From contig OY744605.1 in assembly GCA_963556255.1 (NCBI GenBank), forward strand, positions 4,125,187 through 4,189,186: DNA of 64,000 bases, given 5' to 3'. The notes under the pieces were generated by a model that was given only the letters and a program-made list of their open reading frames with translations, was not told the origin of the DNA and did no database searches. Below are positions 1 to 7,946 of this stretch, in pieces. The number at the start of each line of letters is the position of its first letter. Within the stretch, counting starts at the first letter, position 1. The stretch is from Allolobophora icterica (Eukaryota; Annelida; Clitellata; Crassiclitellata; Lumbricidae). The position numbers and the translations under genes were made by a program.

Positions 1-730
1 TGATTAGCGTCGCCCTCTTGCCTGCTTCAGGCTTTAGGCTAACATTTCCACAGATAGGGTAATGGCGGAGTAAAAAGAAGTTAGTTAGTTAGTTAGTTGC
101 AGTTTAACAACGCTGTGTCAAAGATGATTAGCGTCGTCCTCCTCCTTTATCCAGTCTTTGTACTGGCACTGCCAGAGTACGTGCAGTGGCAGAGTTTAAA
201 ATGAGAAGTCTTCTTTTCTGATAGTATTGCAAAAGAAACGCAAAAGAGGTGTTTAAGGCATCGTCTTTTATTCTGATATAGAACAGTGGTTTTCAGCCTG
301 GGTTCTACGTAAAACTACGGGTTGCTTAGGTGTCGACCAGGTATTCGGCCGCAGTTCAATAAATATGAGCAATGAGTAGATTTCTTCACAGCCTTCAGAC
401 ATTCTTGCTAGACGCGATTCAATGTCAACATGATTAACGTGATTTTTACCTGATTACCCCAACATTACATTCTACTTTTGCATTTATTTCTTGAAAAATT
501 GGATGAGTGAAATGCGTGGATTCCATGAGGAAATGATTGCTTTCTGTAAGGTTTTGTAACTACAAAGCGGTTGAAAGCCACTGAGTTAGGGACTAATGAT
601 TCAAGGTTTTCTTCTAGGCAGATGGATCCAGAATTTAACGACATCCTATGGTAATAAAAGCCATTGACGTCTACAGAAATTATTTTTGAACAGTTTTCAC
701 CTTTTGTGTAGAATAATACAGCCTGACAAT
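1..730. repeat. Composite repeat family A, copy 1
   Basis: Dispersed composite unit also seen near 14.34-15.31, 32.94-33.77 and 35.01-36.29 kb. It opens with a block containing GATTAGCGTCG and CTGGCACTGCCAGAG, holds a reverse-oriented bipartite motif ending in AAAGAGGTGTTTA (about 215-255) and an embedded hAT MITE. It ends in a minus-strand LINE-type tail (about 640-680) with the sequence TTTAACGACATC. The relation between copies is read by eye. No gene is seen in it. Confidence 0.7.
284..583. mobile_element. hAT-type MITE inside repeat A (copy 1)
   Basis: The left end reads CAGTGGTTTTCAGCC and the right end is its imperfect inverse (GGTTGAAAGCCACTG), the end type of Charlie-like hAT elements. 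It is 300 bp and non-coding. The same flanks, GATATAGAA on the left and AGTTAGGGA on the right, surround the copies at 33309-33637 and 35385-35714. So it inserted once into an ancestral repeat that later multiplied, rather than jumping each time. Confidence 0.65.
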
Positions 731-1054
731 GAGGGTACGCAGCGCATAAAGCGATCGACGTGCCTGACTACAAATGCGGTTAACATGGGTAGTAATGCCA
801 AAATTATCTGAGATTTTTATGCCTAGGATAACCATGCTCGTAACCCAATGGAGACCGGGTGTGACCTGCGGAACATCGTCGTTTCGCCTGTCCCTGGGCC
901 TACGAATCGCCATTTCGTAGGTTTTGCTAGAATTTAATTTCAAGTTGCACGCTTTAGCCCAATGAGCAACGTGCTCTAGTTCTGAAGATATGGTTGTGCT
1001 ATTAGACGACGGTATTAGGAGGTAACAGTCAGAGAAGACGGTTGAGTTAGACAC
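731..1054 (-). pseudogene. LINE reverse transcriptase fragment (CR1-like)
   Basis: About 105 codons of a non-LTR reverse transcriptase read on the minus strand, from the palm into the thumb: a region like ADDxYLLIPxSN, then LNSSKT, then ILGIKISDN and RSLYALRTL. The catalytic (F/Y)ADD box reads FSDC, so the second aspartate is lost and the domain should be inactive. It replaces about 35 bp that other copies of repeat A carry here, so it entered that copy. It is truncated at both ends. Confidence 0.6.
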
Positions 1055-1170
1055 CTCTAACTACGTCACTACCCTACCTATGTCAAGGCTACTCCAAATC
1101 CTGGAGACAGGAAGGAAACAGATCTCTCTGTTATGACAGTGTCGCTAAACAGTAAGTATTAAACCAACTA

Positions 1171-1297
1171 AACACCTCTTTTACGTGTAGCACTTGCCCT
1201 ATAAGGGATAGAGAGCACAGCTCCTATTCAAATACCTTTCTGTTGGTAATCAGGTTTTAGTCATAGGGCGAACGAAAAGTGAAAAGAGGTGTTTAAG
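1171..1297. repeat. Convergent pair of the CACCT-N14-TATA motif
   Basis: A forward copy starts at 1171 (AACACCTCTTTTACG) with TATA at 1200, 29 bases further on. An inverted copy lies at about 1262-1297 and ends in AAGAGGTGTTTA. The two face each other across about 60 bp. The same arrangement recurs near 15.14-15.26, 23.59-23.73, 36.10-36.23, 50.88-51.00 and 56.87-56.99 kb. It could be a foldback MITE or a promoter-like module; see findings. Confidence 0.55.
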
Positions 1298-1437
1298 GAA
1301 TTCTGCCTTTATGCTGGTTAACGGGGTCTTTTGCAGATAAATGCTCGGCTGCAGAAACTGAGAATGCTGCACGGTCAAATGCATGTACGCAGGGATTGGT
1401 CAGTTGTTTAAGTCTGTACGGAGGTATTGGTTGGTTG

Positions 1438-1512
1438 GTGTGTATGTGCTGTCTGTGTGTGCGTGTGTGTGTGTGTGTGTTTGTGTGTCTGTGTGTGTCT
1501 GTGTGTGTGAGA
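1438..1512. repeat. (TG)n microsatellite, interrupted
   Basis: Interrupted TG tract followed by GA/CAGA-rich sequence to about 1590. It sits at the same place in the repeat unit as the 400-bp (TG)n at 16.3 kb: both follow GTCTGTAC and a TTGGTTG-rich lead-in. Open frames through it are by-products of the repeat. Confidence 0.85.
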
Positions 1513-1599
1513 GAGAGAAAGAGACAGACAGACAGACACAGTCGCAGATGCAGACGCAGGAACAGACACAGGCACAGGCACAAGCATCTAATGTCTGAC

Positions 1600-2003
1600 A
1601 GGAAATAACTTGGGTCACCACCTTAGCCTCCTTGAGATTTTAAACCCCAGCCTGGTTGGGATACAGCCGGGCAGGAGACAGGAACGGGATCGAGCAGCTA
1701 CTGGGAAAAATGCGCCTACCATCCTCATCCATCCCGAGGTCGGAGTAGTAAATCTAGGGTGGGAGGAGAGTATAAGGCTGGGTATAGATGTCTGTCTTTA
1801 ATTGTTGTGATGAATTTGGTTTCTCATTAGCGTTTCAATCGTTTCAATATGACGACCAACGGTTGAATGACTTCAAGAGTTTAACAATATCTTACATCAT
1901 CAACGGCCATACAAAAAAAAACACTACAACGTGGCGATCGATTAGTTTTCTTTGTAATTCCATCTTACCATCCGTTGACACCGAGCTCACCTTACCGAGG
2001 GCA
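1600..2003. other. No gene seen
   Basis: Low-complexity and repeat-flank sequence. Short open frames exist on the plus strand, but none shows a recognisable domain or continuity with neighbours. Confidence 0.5.
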
Positions 2004-3025
2004 ACACCTAGCAATATTTTTATTATTATTCCACAGTTTAACGTCATCTTATGACACCAAAGGCCGTTGACGACAATTTAGAAATACAGTTTACAGAAAA
2101 CGATAAACTTATAGTGTCCGAAAGACACCATTTAAAGGTGTCAAACATAAGCTTACAATATCAATAATGTCACATCATTTAAAGCAATATATCTAATGTT
2201 ATTTATAAAACACATAGCTCTAAACTGTTTTGATACAAATGAAACAGTACTTCCCAACTATTGTCACTCGCAAGAAATATTTAAACAACTTCAGATGCAC
2301 AGTACATATAATTATAATTATTACATTATATTCTTATTTTATCTTTGAAATGTTTAATTGATTATTTCTTATTCCTCAGTTCAATATCTGCCACTACAAT
2401 CATATCATGTATGAAATAGTAATAAATTTCACATACATCATGCACATTAAATGAAACATATGGTTATACCAAGTTCCTTTTTTAAAGAAATTGTTCAGGT
2501 ATCTAACACATTCAACTATAAGTTTTATTAATTAACAAAGCATATATGAGCATAATTGTCTCAAGTTTGATTTCAATGCATTCAAGTTACAATTACATGT
2601 ATATTTCCTTTATTGCAACACAATAATACAGCACTATATAATATAATATTGATTTTACTCCAATACATAAACCAAATCAAACCATATGCGACATCCAAGC
2701 ACCAAATGTTGGATGGTTGTAATATAGATACTCATTAATCAATGTATTATATATGTAATTTACTAGCATCACACTCTCATTATATACTTGCAATTGAAAA
2801 GAAACGGTTATATAGGTTCTCAAATAACCAATATGTAATGGATATAACTAAGGTTAATACACAAGAACATCATTACAAAATTTGACCTTTAGTAATTTGT
2901 TTAACTACCCTATACACTTCGTTTTGTAATACATTTACTGTCAAAAGGGCTGAAATAGAAATGTCCCTTTTATACAGTTGACACTTATCTCGCAACAACT
3001 TCGATATATCTTACACCTAACAATA
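2004..3025 (-). mobile_element. 5'-truncated I-type LINE copy with 13-bp target duplication
   Basis: Insert 2017-3012 (minus) is almost identical by eye to the 3' end of the full LINE at 43.19-44.18 kb: an (AAT)n tail, the 3' UTR and the last roughly 40 codons of ORF2. It breaks off where the full element continues at about 44184. The flanks are ACACCTAGCAATA (2004-2016) and ACACCTAACAATA (3013-3025), a 12/13 target-site duplication. This is classic target-primed insertion with 5' truncation, and the low divergence suggests it is recent. Confidence 0.92.
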
Positions 3026-3204
3026 GAATGAAGTTTCAAAATATATGACGTAAAATGATAACACTTTAAAGGTGTCTAACAGAGCATTGTATTACGAACA
3101 TTGTAGTAAGTTTAACCAACTTTAAAGAACATCTTATGCCATCAAAGGCCCTTTGCGTAGATCGGAATTTTTTGTACAGTAATTCTCGCAGAATCACAGG
3201 GCTG

Positions 3205-3400
3205 TGCTTAGGTCAGTAGCGATTTTTAATCTTCAGTTTAACGACATTTCTTGGCAACATCGGCCGTACGCAACATCACGCTTTAACAATTGCACAAACA
3301 ACATGCACATTTAACTACACAGGTTGCTGCATGATACAGTTGCTATTGCTCTTTTAAACTACATAATTACATGTAAGTATCTACAGGGTAGGTAAAAAAT
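3205..3400 (-). repeat. LINE-tail-like repeat (pair with 22.55 kb)
   Basis: Shares about 190 bp with 22546-22715, from TTTAACGACATTTC to CTACAGGGT. On the minus strand it ends in AAATGTCGTTAAA, a variant of the tail of the window's I-type LINEs. Probably a 5'-truncated copy of another I-like family. It holds no ORF. Confidence 0.55.
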
Positions 3401-4204
3401 GTGTGTCAAAGCAAAATCGGTTAGGCAAGAAGGACCAGGTTTCACGCCGAGATCTAAAGGTATTCGTTTCCCTTTTATGATTTTAACCTGATATCACATG
3501 CATATACCCTTCTGCAGTGGTGTAACGATCTAGAGCCTGAGTATTTGAAAGTAATGCATCACTTTCAACGGTTTTGTGTTCTAGTTCCACGCCTGCTGAC
3601 TGTATTTTCAGACTGTATTGACAGATTAAAAATCAAGTCGGTTTATTTCTAATCAGCAGATAATCTAGCACTGGCCATAGATAAGGCGCGCAATGTTGTA
3701 AGAACACAAGTGTTTATGTTGTTATGTTGGCGCTGAAAAGCCAACTAATGTCAGCACACGTCAACATTTTCAACTGTCTATACATGTCATCTCCATAGGA
3801 CAGTGCCACGCGGGATCGCAAGCCAGTATCAACAACACACTATCACGTTCAGTTATTCTGGAGCAGATCTAAGAGGAATATAATGGCATCGACTTCAAAC
3901 AAAGGAGTATACTGCAGAGCTAAACGGACTGTGCACATACCACCTGTTATAGGTCTTCAAATCAGTCTATTCCAAAGCATGTGGCACAGCTAGACCCCTG
4001 TGTGTCTCACTGGAAAAGGCATTCCCACTAACTTATTGGAACAATGAAATTCTCACTGAAACAATGAGAATCTTCACCAAAACAAGATTTTCCACACTGC
4101 AACAGCACACATAAAGGCATACATGCATCGATTTACATACATACATAAATTTAAACATACATACATACATACATACTTACACACATGCAAGGTAACTATA
4201 CACC
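3401..4204. other. No gene seen
   Basis: AT-rich unique or unrecognised repeat sequence, with a short (CATA)n tract around 4130-4176. No coding, RNA or transposon end could be supported. Confidence 0.5.
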
Positions 4205-4376
4205 TACAGTGGTGTGCAAAAGTTTTGAATCATTTGCTGATATTTGCAATTCTTTGAATCATTGTTCTGTATTAAGGTATATAGTGTACCGATAAACATA
4301 TGCTCGAAAAATAGATTTGTTCTTATTGTTAATTACCATATTGTAACTTTGTTTCTTTTGCACATAACACTCCTGT

Positions 4377-4380
<4 letters not shown>
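4205..4380. mobile_element. Probable Tc1/mariner-like MITE
   Basis: The left end TACAGTGGTGTGCAAAAGTTT matches the usual Tc1-like terminus. The right end read in reverse (AACAGGAGTGTTATGTGCAAAAG, with a small insertion) shares GTG...TGCAAAAG. TA lies on both sides, as expected for the TA target. About 170 bp with no transposase. The right end is poorly matched, so the boundary there is tentative. Confidence 0.45.
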
Positions 4381-4408
<28 letters not shown>

Positions 4409-4650
4409 TGTATGTATGTATGCGTGTAAGTTTATTGTAAGCTACAATAAGCCGTGTAAGACCTATGTGAGAATGTATTTAGATATACATGCTTGTATGT
4501 ATGTGTGTAAGTTTATGCATGTACATATGCCTATGTGTATGTATGCATGCATATATGTGTATGTATGCCTATGTGTATGTATGTATGTATGTATGTATGT
4601 ATGTATGTATGTATGTATGTATGTATGCATGCGTATGTATATGTATGTAC
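4379..4650. repeat. (TATG)n microsatellite arrays
   Basis: Two TATG/TACA arrays (about 4379-4424 and 4575-4627) joined by degenerate ATGT-rich sequence. The first abuts the right end of the Tc1-like element. Confidence 0.9.
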
Positions 4651-4814
4651 GTATGAATGTATAATAACAATAATACACTTGGCCCACCTACCACGATAGA
4701 CATTCCCATTCTTATACGTGAGCTATTGTAGCCTTGTTATGACGTGTTAAGCTACAATAAAATGTCGTGTCATGTCTCGTGGTCCCAGCTGGACCTTTCT
4801 TATGCCTTTCTTAT

Positions 4815-5036
4815 GGGGCGTGGTGGCTCAGTGGTAAGTTCGGCGCCTTGTGACCGGAGGGTTGCAGGTTCGAATCCCACTCTAGCCGCTGCGTACGGAC
4901 CTTGGGCAAGTCCTTCACTCGCAATTGCTCGTGGCGCTTCGGCGTGAAAATTCCGACACAGTGTACCAATGCTGTAGTCGGGAGCGCCTCTCTGAGTAGT
5001 AGTAGACTTCGAGAGGCGCTATAGAAATATCCGAAA

Positions 5037-5067
<31 letters not shown>

Positions 5068-5080
5068 ATGAATAAATAAA
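4815..5080 (+). mobile_element. tRNA-derived SINE with L2-type stem-loop tail
   Basis: The head resembles a tRNA with a pol III internal promoter: box A-like TGGCTCAGTGG (4824-4834) and box B GGTTCGAATCC (4867-4877). The body contains GTCCTTCACTCGCAATTGCTC, a block seen in the SINEs at 40.5 and 63.6 kb. The 3' part has a 10-bp perfect stem, AGCGCCTCTC (4983-4992) with GAGAGGCGCT (5011-5020), then ATAGAAAT and an (AAAT)n tail to about 5080. That stem-loop is the same as at the ends of the window's L2 copies, so mobilisation by an L2-clade LINE is a strong inference. Confidence 0.88.
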
Positions 5081-5086
5081 GTCATA

Positions 5087-5205
5087 GTGATTAGCGTGCT
5101 CGACTGTCAACCGTTCAAATCCCCGCCAGGGCAGAAATCGCCCTCCTTTATCCAGGCTTGGGACTGGCACTGCCAGAAGACGGGGAGTGACGGAGCTTAG
5201 TAATT
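5087..5205 (+). repeat. tRNA-like block joined to repeat A body
   Basis: GTGATTAGCGTGCTCGAC (box A-like) is followed by CGTTCAAATCC (5112-5122, box B-like), then the ubiquitous repeat A block with CCAGGCTTGGGACTGG. In most repeat A copies GATTAGCGTCG runs straight into that block without box B. This copy may therefore preserve the SINE ancestor of the block. That is inference from one copy. Confidence 0.45.
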
Positions 5206-5209
5206 GTAA

Positions 5210-5300
5210 TGCTAATTGTAAATTTATATAGCGCCACTTTAATGGGAGACTCCTCAGAGGCGCTATGGAACCATGTTTGAACAGAATGGTCTTCAAGAGT
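5210..5300 (-). pseudogene. L2 3' end fragment
   Basis: The minus strand encodes the end of an L2-type ORF2 (LKTILFKHG) and then the L2 stem-loop (AGCGCCTCTGAGG, GGCGCTATATAAAT). A very short 5'-truncated insertion of about 90 bp. Confidence 0.65.
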
Positions 5301-5404
5301 TTTCAGAAAAGAAACAAAGAGAGAAGGAGGAGTTTATGTCGCAGGATATTAGCAGCTTGTGCCAGTTTTGTCGATTTCTATAGCCGAGCATTGATCTGCA
5401 AACG

Positions 5405-5700
5405 ACCCCTCTAGCGCACAGTTCCTTAAACACCTCTTTCTACGGTTATTTCGCCCTATGACGCTATGACTAAATGCAGACGTCCAAGTTTAAGCGCTAG
5501 AACGCTAATTGAACATTAATTGTCTTTGTATATTCCCTTATTGAAAAAGAGCTACATTTAAAAGAGGTGTTATCATAGTAGGTTGAGTACTTACTGTTTA
5601 ACGACATTCATAACGGAGATGATAAGCGTCTCTCTTCTCCCTATCTCCAGGATTGGGGCTAGCACTACCATAGGATGGGTAGTGGCGTAGTTAGTGGTGT
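5405..5700. repeat. Repeat A/motif fragments
   Basis: Holds one forward motif copy (AACACCTC at about 5408, with CTATGA downstream), one inverted copy near 5560 and a repeat A tail around 5595-5690. No gene. Confidence 0.5.
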
Positions 5701-5918
5701 TTAGTTGGTGGGAAGGAGGATAGAGTAATGGTAACACTCATGGCCAGGAGAGCAGCGGTACGTGGTTCGATTCCCGCAATCCCCCTTGGGCGGGCGCCTT
5801 GCCTGGCTGCCATAACGTGTGTTTAGTTAAGATATTGATAATTGTACTGTCATGTCTGTAATCTTACTGCGTTTGTCAGTTTGAATTAATAAAGAAAAAA
5901 ATTATTATTATTCTTACG
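5700..5918 (+). mobile_element. tRNA-derived SINE, second family
   Basis: Contains box B GGTTCGATTCC and a plausible box A (GAGTAATGGTAAC) about 35 bp upstream. The body has CCTTGCCTGGCTGCCATAAC, and the tail is AATAAAG followed by (ATT)n at about 5905-5915. No L2 stem-loop is visible. It appears related in tail type, not in body, to the SINE at 29.86-30.2 kb. Confidence 0.7.
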
Positions 5919-6300
5919 ATGTTGTTAAACTGCTTAATCCAATCAAATCACCAGTTAATCCTTGTACTTTAATTCTGAGGAAGGTGAAATAAGGTCGACG
6001 TCAAAGCCCTGGCAACCGCTAGATGTCGTTTTATTAAGCACCTTTAAAACGTTTGTAACCGACGCTATATAGAATTATAGACCACTTTTAATTTCTAATT
6101 TAATTGACCATACTGCTAGCACAGGGATTCCTGGCTTTAGTTGACAAGGAAATACGGCAAACGAAAGTAAGCGCAACTTCATTTGACTCAGCAAACCAGT
6201 TTCTTTTTAATAGATGAAGTAAATATTTTATTTCTCCAAAGAAATAAATTTTTAATAATAAATCAATGAGTAGAAATGTATATATATATATATATATTTC
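5918..6300. repeat. Repeat family D, copy 1 (5' part)
   Basis: Shares AATCCAATCAAATCACCAG and downstream sequence with 30.27 and 37.53 kb. Includes a LINE-like tail (AGATGTCGTTTTATTAA) and the motif CACCTTTAAAACG with TATATA about 29 bases from its start. A short (TA)n lies at 6279-6297. Confidence 0.6.
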
Positions 6301-6775
6301 TACTTATAAATAATTATATCAAGTTTTAAAATGGTAATTGCATTAGGGATTGCTAGAAATTTTATGTCAAATAAAATTGTGGTTAAAATTATATGTGCAA
6401 AAGTGTACACTCCTCTGATAATAGCGTGCATACAAGAAAACGTTTCTGAAAGACTAAGTAAAAATCTGAACTTTGATGGATACAATTTAATACTTAAATA
6501 TAGATTTAAAGTCTAAAGTCAATTTATCAGAAATGGTCGTTACTATACAATTATTCAAAGTAAAGAAATTCAAAATGTAACATTTAGAAAATCAGTGTTT
6601 TGGAAACTAATATACAACCAATTAAATTTTTCAACTTGTATATTTTGTATGAGAACTTGTTAAAGATCAAAGGACTCTAATAGTAGTTGGAGAATTTAAT
6701 GTGCATAATAAAGGATGGGGATCCGTGCATAATAAACATGGATTTGGTTTATAATAGATATTAATACAAAAAATC
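6300..6775 (+). pseudogene. Decayed LINE APE endonuclease, 5' half
   Basis: Frames broken by stops still align with the N-terminus of the intact ORF2 at 47.8 kb: MVIALGIARNFMSNK against MALTILQWNARGFRGHK, a degenerate QETF region, FDGYNLI against LDGYNII (6331-6516), and further on VVGEFNVHNKGWG against IVGDFNAHNKLWG (about 6680-6720). A non-functional copy of a related I-type element. Copies of the same region lie at about 20.55 and 38.8 kb, and another at 39.6-40.3 kb. Confidence 0.7.
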
Positions 6776-7490
6776 AGGCTACTTTAAATACTGGTCAGGC
6801 TGCTTTAGATACTGGTCAGGCTGCCTTAAATACTGGTCAGGCTGCTTTAGATACTGGTCAGGCTGCTTTAAATACTGGTCAGGCTGCTTTAGATACTGGT
6901 CAGGCTGCTTTAGATACTGGTCAGGCTGCCTTAAATACTGGTCAGGCTGCTTTAGATACTGGTCAGGCTGCTTTAAATACTGGTCAGGCTGCTTTAGATA
7001 CTGGTCAGGCTGCTTTAGATACTGGTCAGGCTGCCTTAAATACTGGTCAGGCTGCTTTAGATACTGGTCAGGCTGCTTTAAATACTGGTCAGGCTGCTTT
7101 AGATACTGGTCAGGCTGCTTTAGATACTGGTCAGGCTGCTCTAGATATTGGTCAGGCTGCTTTAAATACTGGTCAGGCTGCTCTAGATACTGGTCAGGCT
7201 GCTTTAAATACTGGTCAGGCTGCTTTAGATACTGGTCAGGCTGCTTCAAATACTGGTCAGCCTGCTTTAGATACTGGTCAGGCTACTGGTTAGGCTGCTT
7301 TAAATACTGGTCAGGCTGCTATAGATACTGGTCAGGCGGCTTTAAATACTGGTCAGGCTACTGGTTAGGCTGCTTTAAATACTGGTCAGGCTACTGGTTA
7401 GGCTGCTTTAAATACTGGTCAGGCTACTGGTTAGGCTGCTTTAAATACTGGTCAGGCTACTGGTTAGGCTGCTTTAAATACTGGTCAGGC
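6776..7490 (+). repeat. 21-bp minisatellite grown from a LINE codon motif
   Basis: About 23 units of a 21-bp monomer (TTAAATACTGGTCAGGCTGCT and variants), alternating AAT/GAT, followed by about six units of a longer 33-bp form in which TACTGGTTAGGC is added. Read on the plus strand a unit encodes L-N/D-T-G-Q-A-A. The same seven codons occur once in the intact ORF2 (VLNTGQATRI) and once in the related remnant at about 39988. The array lies exactly where that motif is expected in the flanking endonuclease remnant. The long open frame on the minus strand (6779-7249) is a by-product. Confidence 0.93.
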
Positions 7491-7613
7491 AACTCATATA
7501 ATAATTTGAAATCAATGAACTTTGAATGCAGTGATTGATTTAGCATTTACAACTTCAGCACCTCTAAAATTTATTCAACGGATATTTCCGTTATATATAT
7601 ATATATATATATA
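7491..7613 (+). pseudogene. Endonuclease remnant downstream of the minisatellite
   Basis: GTCAGGCAACTCATAT, then a segment ending GTGATTGATTTAGC, matches the intact element's LNTGQAT...SVIDLSI and the 40.17-40.2 kb remnant. It ends in a (TA)n tract (7591-7613). Confidence 0.6.
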
Positions 7614-7946
7614 TTAGGGTGGTCCAGAAAACTTTTTTTGGGAAAAGTCAAAGTTAGAACCCACCATTGCAGTCCATCTATTGAAAAACTAACATGCTGA
7701 AAATTTGAACCAATTTGAACCATATTTAGGGGTTGCACAAGTCAACCAAATATACGTTATGCATACTTTAATTCTCCACTGCGCGTTGATGGCAAACGAA
7801 CATCGGTACAAAAGCATGAAAATGTATTCACAGTTTCAGCATTTAAACTCTGTGACTAAAGAGCAATTGGTGTAAGCAAAATGCAAGTTTAAGACCGAAA
7901 ATGAAGTCAGAAATGTTTTGATTTGTCATCAATGAGCTATAGTCGT

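Noticed and set aside
4815..4890. A functional tRNA gene
   Set aside because: Boxes A and B are present, but the sequence does not close into an acceptor stem and continues into a SINE body and tail.
6779..7249. 156-codon frame made of a QPDQYLK repeat, like a structural repeat protein
   Set aside because: It is the antisense translation of the 21-bp minisatellite. The array derives from a LINE motif on the other strand and has no gene context.
6776..7490. Regular repeats that could suggest a CRISPR array
   Set aside because: Units are contiguous without unique spacers, lie in a eukaryotic LINE remnant, and no cas-like gene is present.
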